This document shows positions 44,753 to 55,867 of a stretch of 64,000 bases of DNA, in pieces. Below the pieces are notes generated by a model. The model searched no databases. It was not told the origin of the DNA and saw only the letters and a program-made list of their open reading frames with translations. A program made the position numbers and the translations under genes. Numbering within the stretch: position 1 is the first letter of the stretch; each line of letters opens with the position of its first letter. This stretch comes from Pyricularia pennisetigena (Eukaryota > Ascomycota > Sordariomycetes > Magnaporthales > Pyriculariaceae): NCBI RefSeq assembly GCF_004337985.1, contig NC_043741.1, positions 2,983,348-3,047,347 of the forward strand, in the 5' to 3' direction.

Positions 44753-46778
44753 GTGAACCGTCCAGGGTCGTCACTCAATGGCGGTTTCTCAAACGAGAGC
44801 AATGTCGTGTTTGATGATGTTGTTGGCTCGTCCCTCTCCCTTTGCATTGTTATTTATAATCACCGCCTACCCAAGGTCAAGCGTGTCTACCCTGAGTTGA
44901 GACACCACGGCCATAAACAAGCCCATCCAAATCCCCGTAATGGCCCTGCGATTTTTAGCCATACCGCCACGTTTAGGCGATTTCATGTTCCGGCCATACT
45001 GGCTTTGATTGTATTGGCCGTCGTATCGTCAACCAATTCGTCTTTCCGTTATGCTGCCACACCACCTGCGTGGTTGTCGGGTTCGCTCCATAACTTCCCC
45101 TGGGGCAAGAAGCACCCTTTCAATCCACCGCCAACTTTACCCGAACTCAAGATTCTCGACCTCACAAACAGCAGAAACACAGGCACCTCGACAGTTGCCC
45201 ATAAGGAGCCCGAATTCTGCGCTCAACGATTCGGGCCCGCCTATCTCCAAGACCTACGAGACAATGCCATCGAGTACTGCAAGGCCGCTCCAGGCGAGCG
45301 CCCAACATCCTTTCGCATGACTTGTTTCCACGGCCACACGCGCAGCAACGGGGAGCCGGATTCGCTTTGTATTGGCCAGGGTGCTAAGTTTGACGTGGAA
45401 ACCCGAAAATTCATATTCGATTGTACTGTACGGCCGCCGACGTCGGAAGAAATAGAGCGCGGGTTGATTCCATTTCACAAAATACCAGCTGATTGGTACG
45501 AAACAGGGCCGAAAGAAATATTCGGCCGATATGTCCATTTTCAAAACAACCCAGTGGAAAGTCCAGGGGATGATGCCAACCGTGCCAAAGGCCAACGGTC
45601 ATTACCCCCCATTAATATTTTGATCAAGCGTGAAGGCTCTGCCCATCCATGCCATATGCTTATGGAAATTTGGTCTTTGGCAAACACAATAGATGTCCTG
45701 CGGCTAAGTCCAGACCCCGAGGCCGGCGGGGCGTTTTACACCGTGCCAAACGACGCCGAAAGGACACATGTAATCCTTCTGGACGACAACGAGGAGGGTC
45801 CATTTTTCGACCTTTGGGCATTAGTTACAGGACGCAAGCCCTTCCGAATTTCGGATGCGATCGAGGCCCTGAAGAAAAGCGATTTGGCGGTTGATACCTC
45901 ATCAGCCCTTTCAGCAAACCAGTTGCACAACGTTGTTATACCGCTGGCGGGCGCCGCCAACCCGTTGTGGCAAAACGACTGGGAGAAGCGCGACTGTGAA
46001 GATGCACCATTGCTCAAGGTCTTCGTGCGCCGTATACTGCACAACCTTGGCCTGGAACCGTTTGAGCCCCCGACTATACCGCGGTCGCCCGACCCCAACA
46101 AAAAAAATCAAACTTACTTTTATCGACCTCCGCGGTTCCCGTAAGCTTTTGGGTCAGGAGAAGCTGCATGAGGCGGCGCGTCGTGCCTACCCGGACGTTG
46201 AAATACGGTCCATTGACCTCGCTTCGTTATCGTTCGTTGACCAGATTCGGCTCGTGCGCAGCGAGACTAATATATTGGTCGGCGTGCACGGCGCCGGACT
46301 TACGCATACTATGTTCCTCCGGGGTGGACGGGAGGGCGGAGAGAAAGCTGTGGTCGAGATCCAGCCCGACGAGATGAGCTACAAGGGGTTCCGAAATCTC
46401 GCGTACATGCTGGGCCACAAGTATTTTACCGCAAAAGCCGAGACGTTGTCAGAGGAGGATTTGGCTAGGGGAAGAATCGAAGCCGAAATGAAGGCAAAGC
46501 AAAAAGCAGATGCGGTAAAATTCCCAGTCCCGACTGCAGTATTCTGTGCCGGAAAACATGAAATACTTAGACGAGGGGGCGAAGGAAAAGCAAAAAACGA
46601 AAGAGAGAGGCCTGAGACATCGCATAATCAAGAAGAATTAGAGGACAGTTTCCTCTACATGTCAGGCACGCATCTGGCGAAACGAGACAAATGGCACTTT
46701 GCCGACGTCAGAATTGGCGAAAGCGAGTTTTTGGAGCTGATAGGTGCAGCTGTTGAATATGTAAAGAGGAACCGATAG
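44753..46778 (+). pseudogene. GT61/DUF563-type glycosyltransferase with a one-base frameshift
   Basis: This is a Golgi-type glycosyltransferase of the family with EOGT and plant xylosyltransferases (DUF563). The first frame covers 44753-46144 and the second takes over to 46778. Features in order are a hydrophobic anchor (VPAILALIVLAVVSS), a luminal domain with several Cys (FCAQRFGPAY, MTCFHGHT, IFDCTV), an INILIKREGSAHPCHMLMEIWSL region, and, in the second frame, LTFIDLRGSRKLL, FVDQIRLVRSETNILVGVHGAGLTHTMFL and VVEIQPDE. The last two motifs are diagnostic. The break is at an A8 run (46100-46107); the upstream frame ends 12 codons later. No in-frame ATG precedes the anchor: the frame opens with GTG at 44753. 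An ATG exon at 44778-44875 joined to 44959 by GTCAAG..TTTTAG would fit the frame but uses a weak donor. It is either a draft error or a real pseudogene. The family is clear; the gene state is not. Confidence 0.8.
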
Positions 46779-47666
46779 ATAGACTGCTTGGAAAACTTTT
46801 TCAGAGCATAGAAGATGGTCCAAGTTTGGCACTAGCGTTGACAGTGTGATTTAGCTTCCAAGATCACTTATGACGTCAGTCTTCAGCAGCGGAGAAGGAG
46901 AAAATGAATGTCTCTTCGACATCCTTAGTCCATCTTCGCGGCGACAATACCCTTATGTATGAAGATAAGCAAGCCCGCATGATACACCCACGATACAATC
47001 CACGATAATTATCGTCCCAGGTTGCAAGACTAGAAGAAGCCCGTGCACACACAGTGGGTGGTGCGGTTAACGATCCCTGAGCCGCGGCGTGGTGGAGGGA
47101 TGCCTGATATTCTCCACTCATATTTTGTGTCATTGTCATCTTCGATCCCAAACTTGGGCAAGTGATAATAAGGCGATGAAGTGAGAGTACTCAAAAAACA
47201 AAACTCGATATGCTTCTGGATCCACTTAGTCTATCTAAACATCTGCGAAACCGACCCTGTCTCGACCAACGACCGAGGTAGCTGTTAACCAGGGGTGACA
47301 ACTGGGGAGTCCTCGGTGGCGTATTTTTTTCGCTCTTTTGCTCGCGCCCTATAAGAAGATATTTGCCCCATATAGGATTGGATATCATCTTTGTTTTTAA
47401 TCCAATTAAGCAACAAGCTGCGGTGCTGTACATTTCTGCAGTACAAGTGACAACTTGCGGCTTGCGCGAGTAGCCTCTGATACTGCTGTTATTCATGCCT
47501 ACAAATGGACTTCATATACCTGCAGACATCTCTGGGCGAGAGTGAAGGAAGCTCTGCTGCCTACTCCAGTTGTATTGCTCGGTCATGAATCGTTATAATC
47601 TATATTTCCCACCATGATTTTTGAGATATCCCGCCCGGTGGCATGAGTTATGGTCCTAAACACCAT
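46779..47666. other. Convergent intergenic region GT61-type / UAP1
   Basis: This 0.89 kb stretch lies between two gene ends. Two minus-strand frames of 91 and 101 codons have no motif. I see no gene. Confidence 0.55.
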
Positions 47667-49278
47667 TTACTCCTTCTCAAGAACAGCAGGAGCCACAATC
47701 TCCTTGCCATTGAAAGCCTCCAAGCCCTCACCGCCCTGTTTTGGGGTGTCGGTTAGTATTCGTGACAATTCAGATATGTAAACCATGAGGTAGACGTGGC
47801 AAATTAAGAGAAAATGGAATCCAACTTACATAGCTGACCAGAGGCGACACCTCGACACCAGCGTCGGCCTTCTCTCCAACCACGACGGCGCCAGCGGCAG
47901 CCACCCACCTCTTGCCCTGGTCCATGATGTCGTGCTTGCTGGTGTCGGGGTCGTCCTCGCCTGTGCCACGGGCGTTCTTGAGGGGCGAGAACTCGTCCTC
48001 GCGGCGGACCTCCATGCAGGCAAACTTGCTCAGCTCGAGCATGGGGAAGACGTCAAAGACGAATTGCTCAAGCTTGATGCCGTTGGGCTTCTCGGGCTTG
48101 ACCGTCTCGCCCGTCTCGAGGTTGACGTGCGGGATCTTCTTGCGAGCGACGTGATGCGGCAACTTGTGGGCCCACAGCGGGATGCTCTCGAGGAAGCGGA
48201 AGCTGTAGTAGTGGTTGACGATGTTTGCGGCGCGGAACTTGAGCACGCCGTCGCCGAGCTTGGGGTCCGTCGCCTCGGCCGTCTCCTTGTCGATCTCGCT
48301 GTACTCGACCACGTCGGGCTTGCCGTTCTTGAGAAGGATCAGGCCGACCGACTCGGTGGCATTGCGCTTACGAACCACCTTGGTCGCGATGTCAACGTCC
48401 TTGGCCGCTGAGAAGCCAATGAAGACGGGGTCGGCGACCTTGACGAGGCAGTTGTCGACGCAGTAGGCGTGGATGTGCTCAACGCCGCGCTTGCGCATGT
48501 CGTCCAGCACTCCCGACACCACGAGGGCCTGGTAGATGCCGCCGTTGCCATCTGGCGCCACGGCGAGCTTGCCCTTGGACTCAAGGAGGATCTTGCCGTC
48601 GTTAGAGATGCAGGGGAGCACGCCCTGCTCGAAGAACTGGACGTTGGCCTTGTCGAGGCCAAAGAAGCTGTGCTTCTCGAAGAACTCCTCGGTCGGCTTG
48701 CGCGTCGGGCCCGAGGTCATGACGTACCAGGGCACGACGGCGGGTTTTTCGGCGCCGGCCTTCTTGGCAGCGAGCTGCTGCACCTTGAGAATGCGCTCGG
48801 CCTGGATCTGGAACAGGGACTTGGACGACGGCAGACCAATGTCGAAGCAGCCCTTGGGGGCTGAGCTACCCAGCCGCGTGCCCTGACCGCCGGCCATCAG
48901 GACGACGCCGACCTTGCCCTTCGCGATGATGTCGAGACCCGAGTTGTACCAGCCTTCGACATCCTTGGGGTCTGATTCCAATATGCTCGCGGTGGCCGAC
49001 TCCGGAAGTGGCTCGAGTGTCGGGGGCTTGCCGTCATTATCGGTCTTGGGCGGGTTGAGGGCACGGTCAGTGATCTTGTTGATGTGGTCCGGGTCGATCT
49101 GACTGAGCTGTTGGTAGAGTGCAGCTTGCTCGCCGGCTGACAGTGAGTCGTAGAATGTAAAGACCTGTTCTTGCCCGGCCTTGCTGTATTTCTCTCGAAG
49201 CTGGGTGAGCTGCTCGTCCGATGGTGGGGTAGCTGAACTGCCGCCGCTCAGACCCAGAACCTTCTTGACCGTATCCAT
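47667..49278 (-). CDS. UAP1: UDP-N-acetylglucosamine pyrophosphorylase
   Basis: It makes UDP-GlcNAc from UTP and GlcNAc-1-phosphate, the last step toward the precursor of chitin, N-glycans and GPI anchors. Two exons (49278-47830, 47735-47667) give 505 residues. The nucleotide-binding signature [14 protein letters not shown] lies near residue 125, followed by [12 protein letters not shown] and [11 protein letters not shown]. Further family blocks are [51 protein letters not shown], and the FEQFVFD-like stretch [11 protein letters not shown]. The small last exon supplies 22 residues ([13 protein letters not shown], then a hydrophobic and charged end) and replaces an unrelated read-through tail. 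Cytosolic. Complements the glycan enzymes elsewhere in the window, but the genes are not clustered. Confidence 0.97.
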
Positions 49279-49959
49279 TTTATTGATTTGGTTGCTAAAT
49301 TTGGGGGTTCGTTTTTGGATGCCAACTTGGTACAGAAAAGCCGTTTGTACAAATTGGCAAAGCAGATCAGATTCTTTTCGTTTCTCCCGTCCGAACTGTC
49401 CTGTAAAATCAAACGGGAGATCAACAAGAAAACGGCGGAGCTTTATATCTCTCGTAATACGAATACACCTTACCTCCTTGCTTTTGCGTTCAGGGGCTCC
49501 AACACCTCACTGGCTTCAGCTGCCCCGCTCAACACGAATGGCGCCTCAATGGTTACTGACGTAGGCGGGGCAGCGGCCTTCAGTGCCGGTCTTTGATCTG
49601 GGCAAAGTTAGGCTCCACTAGACCTAATGCTAGATGGACTCCACCTTTCCCAACCACTCCCTGCCCTATCAGGTCGGGCCCTGCTTCCATGCCGACAATG
49701 CTGCGAATCCAAACCTTGAGGACCGCCAAAGTCCGTCACATGCATGTTCGCTGGGGATAAGGCGCGAACCGCAACCTTTCAGGCCAGCGCCGCGCCACGG
49801 GCGAGCGCAAAATTTCACCCAAAAAAAAGTTATCGCAGAGTGCAACATTCTATATATACGTAGAAACCCACATGAGCTTCTAGCAGGACAGGCAGAAAAC
49901 ACCATTGAAAANNCCGATATACTTGGCCGCCACGAGACAACCCACCACCAGCCAACAGC
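49279..49959. other. Divergent promoter UAP1 / INO4-like, with a 2-base gap
   Basis: This 0.68 kb stretch lies between two start codons. Two N occur at 49912-49913, 47 bp before the INO4-like ATG, so that 5' leader is not fully known. The frames here are shadows. Confidence 0.6.
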
Positions 49960-50516
49960 ATGTCAGGCAGCCCCAGTTCACCGACATCGCCCGCCAATGA
50001 TAGGCCACAAAGTCCGGGGGAGGCGGGCGCCTCGGACATGGTCGTCAACGCGAACGGAAAGCGTCGTCTAACCGAAGAGGAAAAGAGGGAAAATCACACT
50101 CGTTCTGGTGCGTCTTTATGGCTCATGAACACCCCGGCGCCGCCGTCAATTGCGCGTCACTGACATGTGGTTTATGTAGAGCACAAGAGAAGAGAGACCA
50201 TACGCGGCCACTTTGAGAGGATATGTGCCATCGTTCCAGAACTTGATAGCTCAATGTCACGATCCGAGGCTCACGTGATTGTGATGTCGCATACCTATAT
50301 CAAGGAGCTCAAGGCAAGGAGACGAGCGCTTGTTGAGTTTTTGAGGTCCAAAGGGGTTGACATTGACGAAAGCAAACTGAGGTGAGTGTCAACTCATCTC
50401 CCGAATTTTCAAATCGCAGAGCGTTGTAGCTGATAAGAGGGACGCTGTACTTTAGCCTGGATGTGGCAACACTCGATTACACCGAGAACAATGTCAATCC
50501 ACAAAAAGGCACATAG
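49960..50516 (+). CDS. Short basic helix-loop-helix protein, INO4-like
   Basis: A probable DNA-binding transcription factor. Three exons (49960-50107, 50180-50381, 50456-50516) give 136 residues. The basic region KRRLTEEEKRENHTRSEHKRRE is interrupted by intron 1 and restored in frame on splicing; it contains the His-Glu-Arg type E-box contact pattern (H, then E-x-x-R/K). Helix 1 is IRGHFERICAIVPEL, the loop SSMSRSEA is short, and helix 2 is HVIVMSHTYIKELKARRRALVEFL. The short protein with few residues outside the bHLH resembles yeast Ino4, which pairs with Ino2 to activate phospholipid genes at CATGTGAA sites. The partner is not in this window. Intron sites are GTGCGT..TAG and GTGAGT..TAG. 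The start ATG is the first in the frame. Confidence 0.85.
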
Positions 50517-50785
50517 TTATCATATGCGGTATTATTGAAACGATTTGGCAGACAGCGGATCTGGGCCCACGGGACACAGTTGCTTTAGGTTCAGAGCTGG
50601 CAGGGTTGGCAGCTCTGTCGAATTTGTTGGCGAAGGCGGACTTGTTTTTAGCGCTTAATTGTTACTTTCAACAAAAAACAAAGAATTACGAAATTGAAGA
50701 GGGTCCAATGGATACATCTCTTGCGGCTGATATTACAAAGGCTCATGCAGCTTAGCAGAGCCCGCACAATCAATGTAGATTGCTA

Positions 50786-52294
50786 TTATTGGTATGCTTC
50801 TACTGAGCCTCGTAAGAGCCTGCTAATCGAGGCAATGTCTAGCTTGACGGGTCGTTTGTGCGTTTTGGACGAGGTTCCGTCTGGCAAAGTCATGTCTGGC
50901 ATTGCAGACATGTCGATGGGTAATATGTCGGAGTCGACCTCGCTATTTCCGACAGTGATGATAGCACCGTAGCCCTTGGACTTGGCTTCTCTTATTTTGA
51001 GCGGCAACGAGCGGGCGCTGTCATCGATGTCGATCGCTAACTGAGATGCCGCCGCAACTTCGCCCTCTTTCTGCCCGAGCAGTTGATTTTTGACTGCGAA
51101 GGCCTTGTCCACGACATGTGCCGTGTCATTCACCGTCACAACCATGACCTGACGGGGATTTAGCCAGAAAGGCCATTTGCTATTGTAGTGCTCGACAAGT
51201 AGAGCCATCAACCTCTCGACAGAGCCAAGGACTGCACGGTGAATCATGACAGGCCTTTCAAGAAGGACCGTCGAATTAGGGTCGCCATTCTCGGGAGGCG
51301 GTGCTTGATAGCCGAGTTCGAACCGCTTGGGAAGCTGAAAGTCGAGCTGAACTGTCGCCGTCTGGTGCTCCTTGCCATCCGAATCTTGCAGAATGATGTC
51401 TATCTTGGGGCCGTAAAAGGCACCATCACCGGGATTCAACGTCCAGGGCTCACCGAGGGAATCAAGTGCAGCCTTGAGTGCCGTCTCGGCCTGATCCCAT
51501 TCTGCCAGTTCGCCGATATAATGGTCCTCCGGCCGTGTAGAAAGCACCAGCCTATATGGCCCCAGCTTGAGTATATCGTATGTTGTCTTGACAAACGATA
51601 GCGTCTGTCGGATCTCCTCCTCGATTTGTGAAGGCCGACAGAAGATGTGACCGTCATCTTGGTGGAAGCGACGCACGCGAGTAAGCCCACTCAACGCGCC
51701 AGAGACTTCGTTCCTGTGCAGGGGACTAAAGTCTGCATAGCGAATCGGTAGGTCTCTGTAGCTGCGAAGCTGGCTGGCAAATATGAGGCAGTGGCCGGGG
51801 CAATTCATGGGCTTGAGGCCATACTCGTCTGCCTCGCTGTCTCCGGTCGAATCGGCTCGAGATGGTGAGGTGCTGGTCACGGTGTACATGTCGTCTGAGT
51901 AGTTTTCGAGGTGGCCCGACTTTGCCCAAAGGGCTTTCTTGTAAATGGTCGGGGTGAGCACCTCTTGGAAGCCATAGCGGACATATTGTTTGCGTAGGAA
52001 CTCGACGAGGCGGTTGAAAATCCGAGTGCCATTAGGAAGAAATATCGGGGAGCCGGGGGAGTATATTGATGTCGTAAAGAGTTCCTGTCTGACGCCGAGG
52101 GTTCGGTGGTCGGGTGCTGCTTGGTCCGCTACTGCAGAAGGTGTGGGTGGCGATCCAGGTACGGGTTTTGATGTATGCGAAGCGCAAGATCTAGTAGTGC
52201 CTAGCTTTTGTGACAGAAATGATAGCAGTATCCTTTGGTGTCCCGGCCTCGCTAGTGCAAGTACGGGAATTCGAGAAGCTCTCAATGGCAACAT
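50786..52294 (-). CDS. MST1: Mitochondrial threonyl-tRNA synthetase
   Basis: A class II synthetase that charges mitochondrial tRNA-Thr. The single exon encodes 502 residues from the ATG at 52294; the frame runs on upstream with a GTG but no ATG. The N-terminal ~30 residues (Arg/Leu/Ser-rich, no acidic residues) look like a mitochondrial import signal. Class II landmarks are SPGSPIFLPNGTRIFNRL (motif 1 region), LKPMNCPGHC, FSPLHRNEVSGALSGLTRVRRFHQDDGHIFC (motif 2), GAFYGPKIDI and VLLERPVMIHRAVLGSVERLMALL (motif 3). An anticodon-binding domain follows (WPFWLNPRQVMVV to the end). There is no N-terminal editing domain, as expected for the yeast-type mitochondrial enzyme. It ends 269 bp from the INO4-like gene, tail to tail. 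Confidence 0.95.
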   Translation of the reverse strand: MLPLRASRIPVLALARPGHQRILLSFLSQKLGTTRSCASHTSKPVPGSPPTPSAVADQAAPDHRTLGVRQELFTTSIYSPGSPIFLPNGTRIFNRLVEFLRKQYVRYGFQEVLTPTIYKKALWAKSGHLENYSDDMYTVTSTSPSRADSTGDSEADEYGLKPMNCPGHCLIFASQLRSYRDLPIRYADFSPLHRNEVSGALSGLTRVRRFHQDDGHIFCRPSQIEEEIRQTLSFVKTTYDILKLGPYRLVLSTRPEDHYIGELAEWDQAETALKAALDSLGEPWTLNPGDGAFYGPKIDIILQDSDGKEHQTATVQLDFQLPKRFELGYQAPPPENGDPNSTVLLERPVMIHRAVLGSVERLMALLVEHYNSKWPFWLNPRQVMVVTVNDTAHVVDKAFAVKNQLLGQKEGEVAAASQLAIDIDDSARSLPLKIREAKSKGYGAIITVGNSEVDSDILPIDMSAMPDMTLPDGTSSKTHKRPVKLDIASISRLLRGSVEAYQ

Positions 52295-53290
52295 TTGGTT
52301 GTGTGCAGTCCGACGAATGCGGCTTCGTTGTGGCACGATAATGACTTTTTGAAAATTCAAACAAATTGAGCCTTGTCGAATGCAGTGCCAGGCACTGAGC
52401 TCGAAGCGTCGCGCGTCAAGCTGATTTCCAGATGCGGTTAGTTCTGTAATCAATTTCTCAACCCCGACGACTGGTATGCCCGCGAGCAGCAGGGAGTACC
52501 TGGTCCAGTCCTTGTGACTAGGCTGGCCCACACAACAAGCTGATCACTTGATCCGATGACTGTTTGTACGGTACATTTGCTAACGTTCAAGGTGGTGAAA
52601 CACAGTGAAATGGAATCCAAGGCCCAAAGGACAGACGTGTACCGTGATCGCCATTCAGTACAAATCAACAGCAGTACCCCACATCCCCTGCAGCAAGGAC
52701 GACACCATCATTGCAGCTGTCATTCATTCTTAGTTTCGCGACGCGTGCCATTCATGCCGCTCCGCATCCCTGTGTATCGTTCGCCGTCATAACCAAGTTA
52801 CTGGGAACCTGTAGGAAACTCTTGATTTCTACTTCATAATCCTCAGCCTTGCTTTCTTGCCTGGACGTTTTCATTCTCATTTTTCAATTGCTGCAGTTTA
52901 CTTCTATTTTCCACCTACTTCCTGGCAACCTGCTGCTGCCTTCCCCCACCGTATTCGATCGTTGTATAAATCCACCAATCCTCCACACTGTTCAGGCTTA
53001 AGTCCGATCGCTTCCGCCTCGAGGCTTTTTCGCCACCCGCACTCAATCGCCAAAATCTCATATAAACTTGCATTCCTTCTTCTTTGGAACTCGATATTCC
53101 TATTTTTTTTTAAGGTCGACGAAACGCGCCTTCGACTGGGTCGACTATTGGAATATCAACTGCGTGTGGGGCCTGTGCCTTTGTTCAAGTCCTCTGATAC
53201 AGTTGCTCTGATGCGCCACCCGTGCTGCTCTTTCATCTCATCAATTTTATAGTTGGATAAGTACTTGGAACGAGTCCGGCGATTGTACCC
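52295..53290. other. Divergent promoter MST1 / membrane protein
   Basis: This 1.0 kb stretch lies between two start codons. It is pyrimidine-rich near 52860-53130 on the plus strand. A 131-codon frame at 52857-53252 has no ATG-driven motif and is most likely 5' leader of the following gene. Confidence 0.55.
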
Positions 53291-54997
53291 ATGATGCCAG
53301 GACAGCGGCGCAGGCAAGAAGTCCCTATCGAAAGCTCCTGGCGCATGGTGGAAGGCGAACACGACAGCTTCGATACTTCTATCGTCCCAGAAGACGAAGA
53401 TTTGTACATCTCCAGTCAACCATCGCAACTCTCATCAGGATCGCAAGGTCAAAGTTTCGGCAACTCTCAGGACGACAGTCTCCAATCATTTCTTAGCAAG
53501 GCCGAAGACGAACAAGTCATTCTTAGGTCACCATTCCGGCCATCAGTTCCATCTTCGATCAGGCACTCGTCCAGAGAGACTGTGAAACACCGCTCACCGG
53601 ATCCTGAATTCGTCATGCCTTCCGTCGAGATAGATAGCCCGCGACGGGGAGGCACCAGGTCCTCGGCGCATGCGCGGAGTGTTGAAAAAACCTTCTTACG
53701 ACGGAGGCAAGTCGCAGACGAGCCTCGCGGCACACGTGGGGAGTATGACCAAAGACATGCACAGAATTCTCAGCCAGGTCTGGGCGATAAGCTCGCCCAG
53801 TCACTGCCTTCAGCTATTCTTAACGTGCTCTCTTGGGGGTTTGGCATCATCGGCTTGGCATTTCGATATGCGCAGAAGCCTCTGGCATTCGTACTTGCAG
53901 TTTACCTCTTCTTTGGTGGCCTTATCATCGCCCAGAACATGGCGACCAAGTCCATTGCAACATCCATGTCTCCGCTTTGTCGCATTCCGGGCGTCTCATG
54001 GCTGAACTTGCCCTTTTGTCCCATGATTGTACCACCTGGTCAGAATCAAGCAGGTGGGAAGGTTGAGTTTGATGGGTTAATGAATATCCAGGAAAGCTTC
54101 GAAGAGGTTCTAGAAAAGAGCGCAAACGGAGTTTCTTTACCCATGGAGATGAAGCGTTCTGAAGCCTCTATCAGAGACTTGCGTACAATGGTGCGCTACA
54201 GCAACCTGCAAAGCAAAGAGGAGCTTGTCTTGGAGTTTGATGGGTTCATCGACACAGCCAAGGTTGCCTCAAACGATCTACAAAGATTCAACACACATGT
54301 CGGCTCTGCAGTTGACTCGGTCATAAGCATCAACCGGTGGACTTCGCGGTACATCGATAGCCTTTCGACAGATCGCGGATCACAAGGGTGGATTCAAGAC
54401 TTTGCGCATTGGGCCTTCTCACCATTTCAGCCTGCGGTATTCTCCGAGCGCGTTTTGTTGGACAAGTACGTGGAGCATACGGCGCTCGTGTCAGACAAGA
54501 TTGCGGACTTGATCATCGAGGCGCAGGCAGTCCTTCGGACTCTGTCAAAGGCGGAAGATCGACTAGGAATCATCTACGATTTCGTCACGCGCACACAGAA
54601 GTCGGTACAGTCGCGCAAGGACGACATTCTTTGGACGCTGTGGACGCTCGTCGGAGCCAACAACAAACACCTTCACAACCTCAACGGACAGCTCTCTCTT
54701 CTGAAGAAGGTCGATGCGCAGCGGAGCAGCGCTGTCAGGCAGGTGTCAGACCTCATCACAGAGCTAGAGAAGATCCAGGCAGGTCTGGATGACCTGAGAG
54801 ACAGAGTCGCCGAACCGGAAGTGGCTCGAGTGAGCGGGAAGACGGATATACCTCTTCGCGTTCACATCGAGACGATAGATCGCGGCGTTGAGAGACTGGA
54901 ACTTGCGAGGAACCGCATCCGAGCGTTGGAGAATGAGAGGATTGCCCAAGTTTTGGCGCGAAATCAGAAAAAGGATAAAATGATTGATTCTACATGA
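53291..54997 (+). CDS. Orphan protein with a central hydrophobic hairpin
   Basis: I do not recognise a family. The single exon encodes 568 residues from an ATG-ATG start. The first ~175 residues are acidic and Ser-rich, then basic and disordered. A hydrophobic region at about residues 175-225 (AILNVLSWGFGIIGLAF and PLAFVLAVYLFFGGLIIA) looks like two membrane segments with a short loop. A CRIPGVSWLNLPFCPMI cysteine pair follows. The remaining ~300 residues are mainly helical and charged, with heptad-like Leu/Ile spacing (for example LVLEFDGFIDTAKVASNDL and DLITELEKIQAGLDDLRD), suggesting a coiled coil on one side of a membrane. An organelle or nuclear-envelope membrane protein is possible; the sequence shows only the topology. 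Divergent from MST1. Confidence 0.8.
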   Translation: MMPGQRRRQEVPIESSWRMVEGEHDSFDTSIVPEDEDLYISSQPSQLSSGSQGQSFGNSQDDSLQSFLSKAEDEQVILRSPFRPSVPSSIRHSSRETVKHRSPDPEFVMPSVEIDSPRRGGTRSSAHARSVEKTFLRRRQVADEPRGTRGEYDQRHAQNSQPGLGDKLAQSLPSAILNVLSWGFGIIGLAFRYAQKPLAFVLAVYLFFGGLIIAQNMATKSIATSMSPLCRIPGVSWLNLPFCPMIVPPGQNQAGGKVEFDGLMNIQESFEEVLEKSANGVSLPMEMKRSEASIRDLRTMVRYSNLQSKEELVLEFDGFIDTAKVASNDLQRFNTHVGSAVDSVISINRWTSRYIDSLSTDRGSQGWIQDFAHWAFSPFQPAVFSERVLLDKYVEHTALVSDKIADLIIEAQAVLRTLSKAEDRLGIIYDFVTRTQKSVQSRKDDILWTLWTLVGANNKHLHNLNGQLSLLKKVDAQRSSAVRQVSDLITELEKIQAGLDDLRDRVAEPEVARVSGKTDIPLRVHIETIDRGVERLELARNRIRALENERIAQVLARNQKKDKMIDST

Positions 54998-55867
54998 ACA
55001 AACGAACGAGTGGAGTCATGTGGCAGCGCATTCGAATGGCGGCTTGTTTGGATTGAATCGAATTTCTCGTAACCTGGGCATAATATCCAGTAAACAATTG
55101 ACGACAAGGACGGTACTTGGAAAAAACGACTACCTGGCCAAGACCTTGCATTTCTTCCTTTTTGGAGTTCTGGGGCAGTGATGGGATGGATTATGAGACA
55201 AAGAACAGAGAGTACTGTATACTTGGGCTAAAGGCAGGCAGACCGTGGACGGTTCTGTTGCTGGGATTGTTTTTCTGAGGATAGGGACGACTAAACACGA
55301 ACTAAATTTGGAATTCCCAAGGGCGCAAATGATCTAATAATGTAAATCAAGTATTTACTTGGAAGTACTTGGGATTTTTTTTTTTAGTTACATGCCATGG
55401 TTTGCCCGGTCACAGCTTATCCTTCTTAAAGTTTCAGGATGCGAAATCAAGGCAATTTAGACGGTTGACATATGGAATCACCAGATAAAAAGGACCGTTC
55501 TGCGAGTCTTATCTCTGCCAGATTACCAGTGTTGGCCCGAAACTGCCCAGCCCCCAGATCGGCGTGGTGCCGATAGGTACCGTACTAACTAACTAGCTCT
55601 GGTAGCGTATGCTCCTCTTATCGGCGACGAATGGCGTGGGGCGCCGTATCGATTTACGTACACAATGGGACCGAGGTGGAGAAACGGGATGAGTGGAAAG
55701 AGCCGTTGAGGCTGTTAGATGAACTATGATCACATATCCATCCAACCTCTAAGGCACTTAGTTTCTTATTCTTTAGGTATTGCTGTGGTTCCTTTGTTGT
55801 TATTGTACCCCAGATCCGCTGCATTTTCGGTCTCTCCTCGCTATCATTCGCCGCATCCCACCCGAAG
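54998..55867. other. Intergenic, urease promoter
   Basis: This 0.87 kb stretch separates two plus-strand genes. It contains a T tract at about 55376-55385 and no gene. The minus-strand frame at 55654-56073 lies across the first urease exon and is a shadow. Confidence 0.55.

Noticed and set aside
52295..52531. N-terminal extension of MST1
   Set aside because: The frame is open upstream but begins with GTG; the ATG at 52294 gives a fitting mitochondrial presequence.
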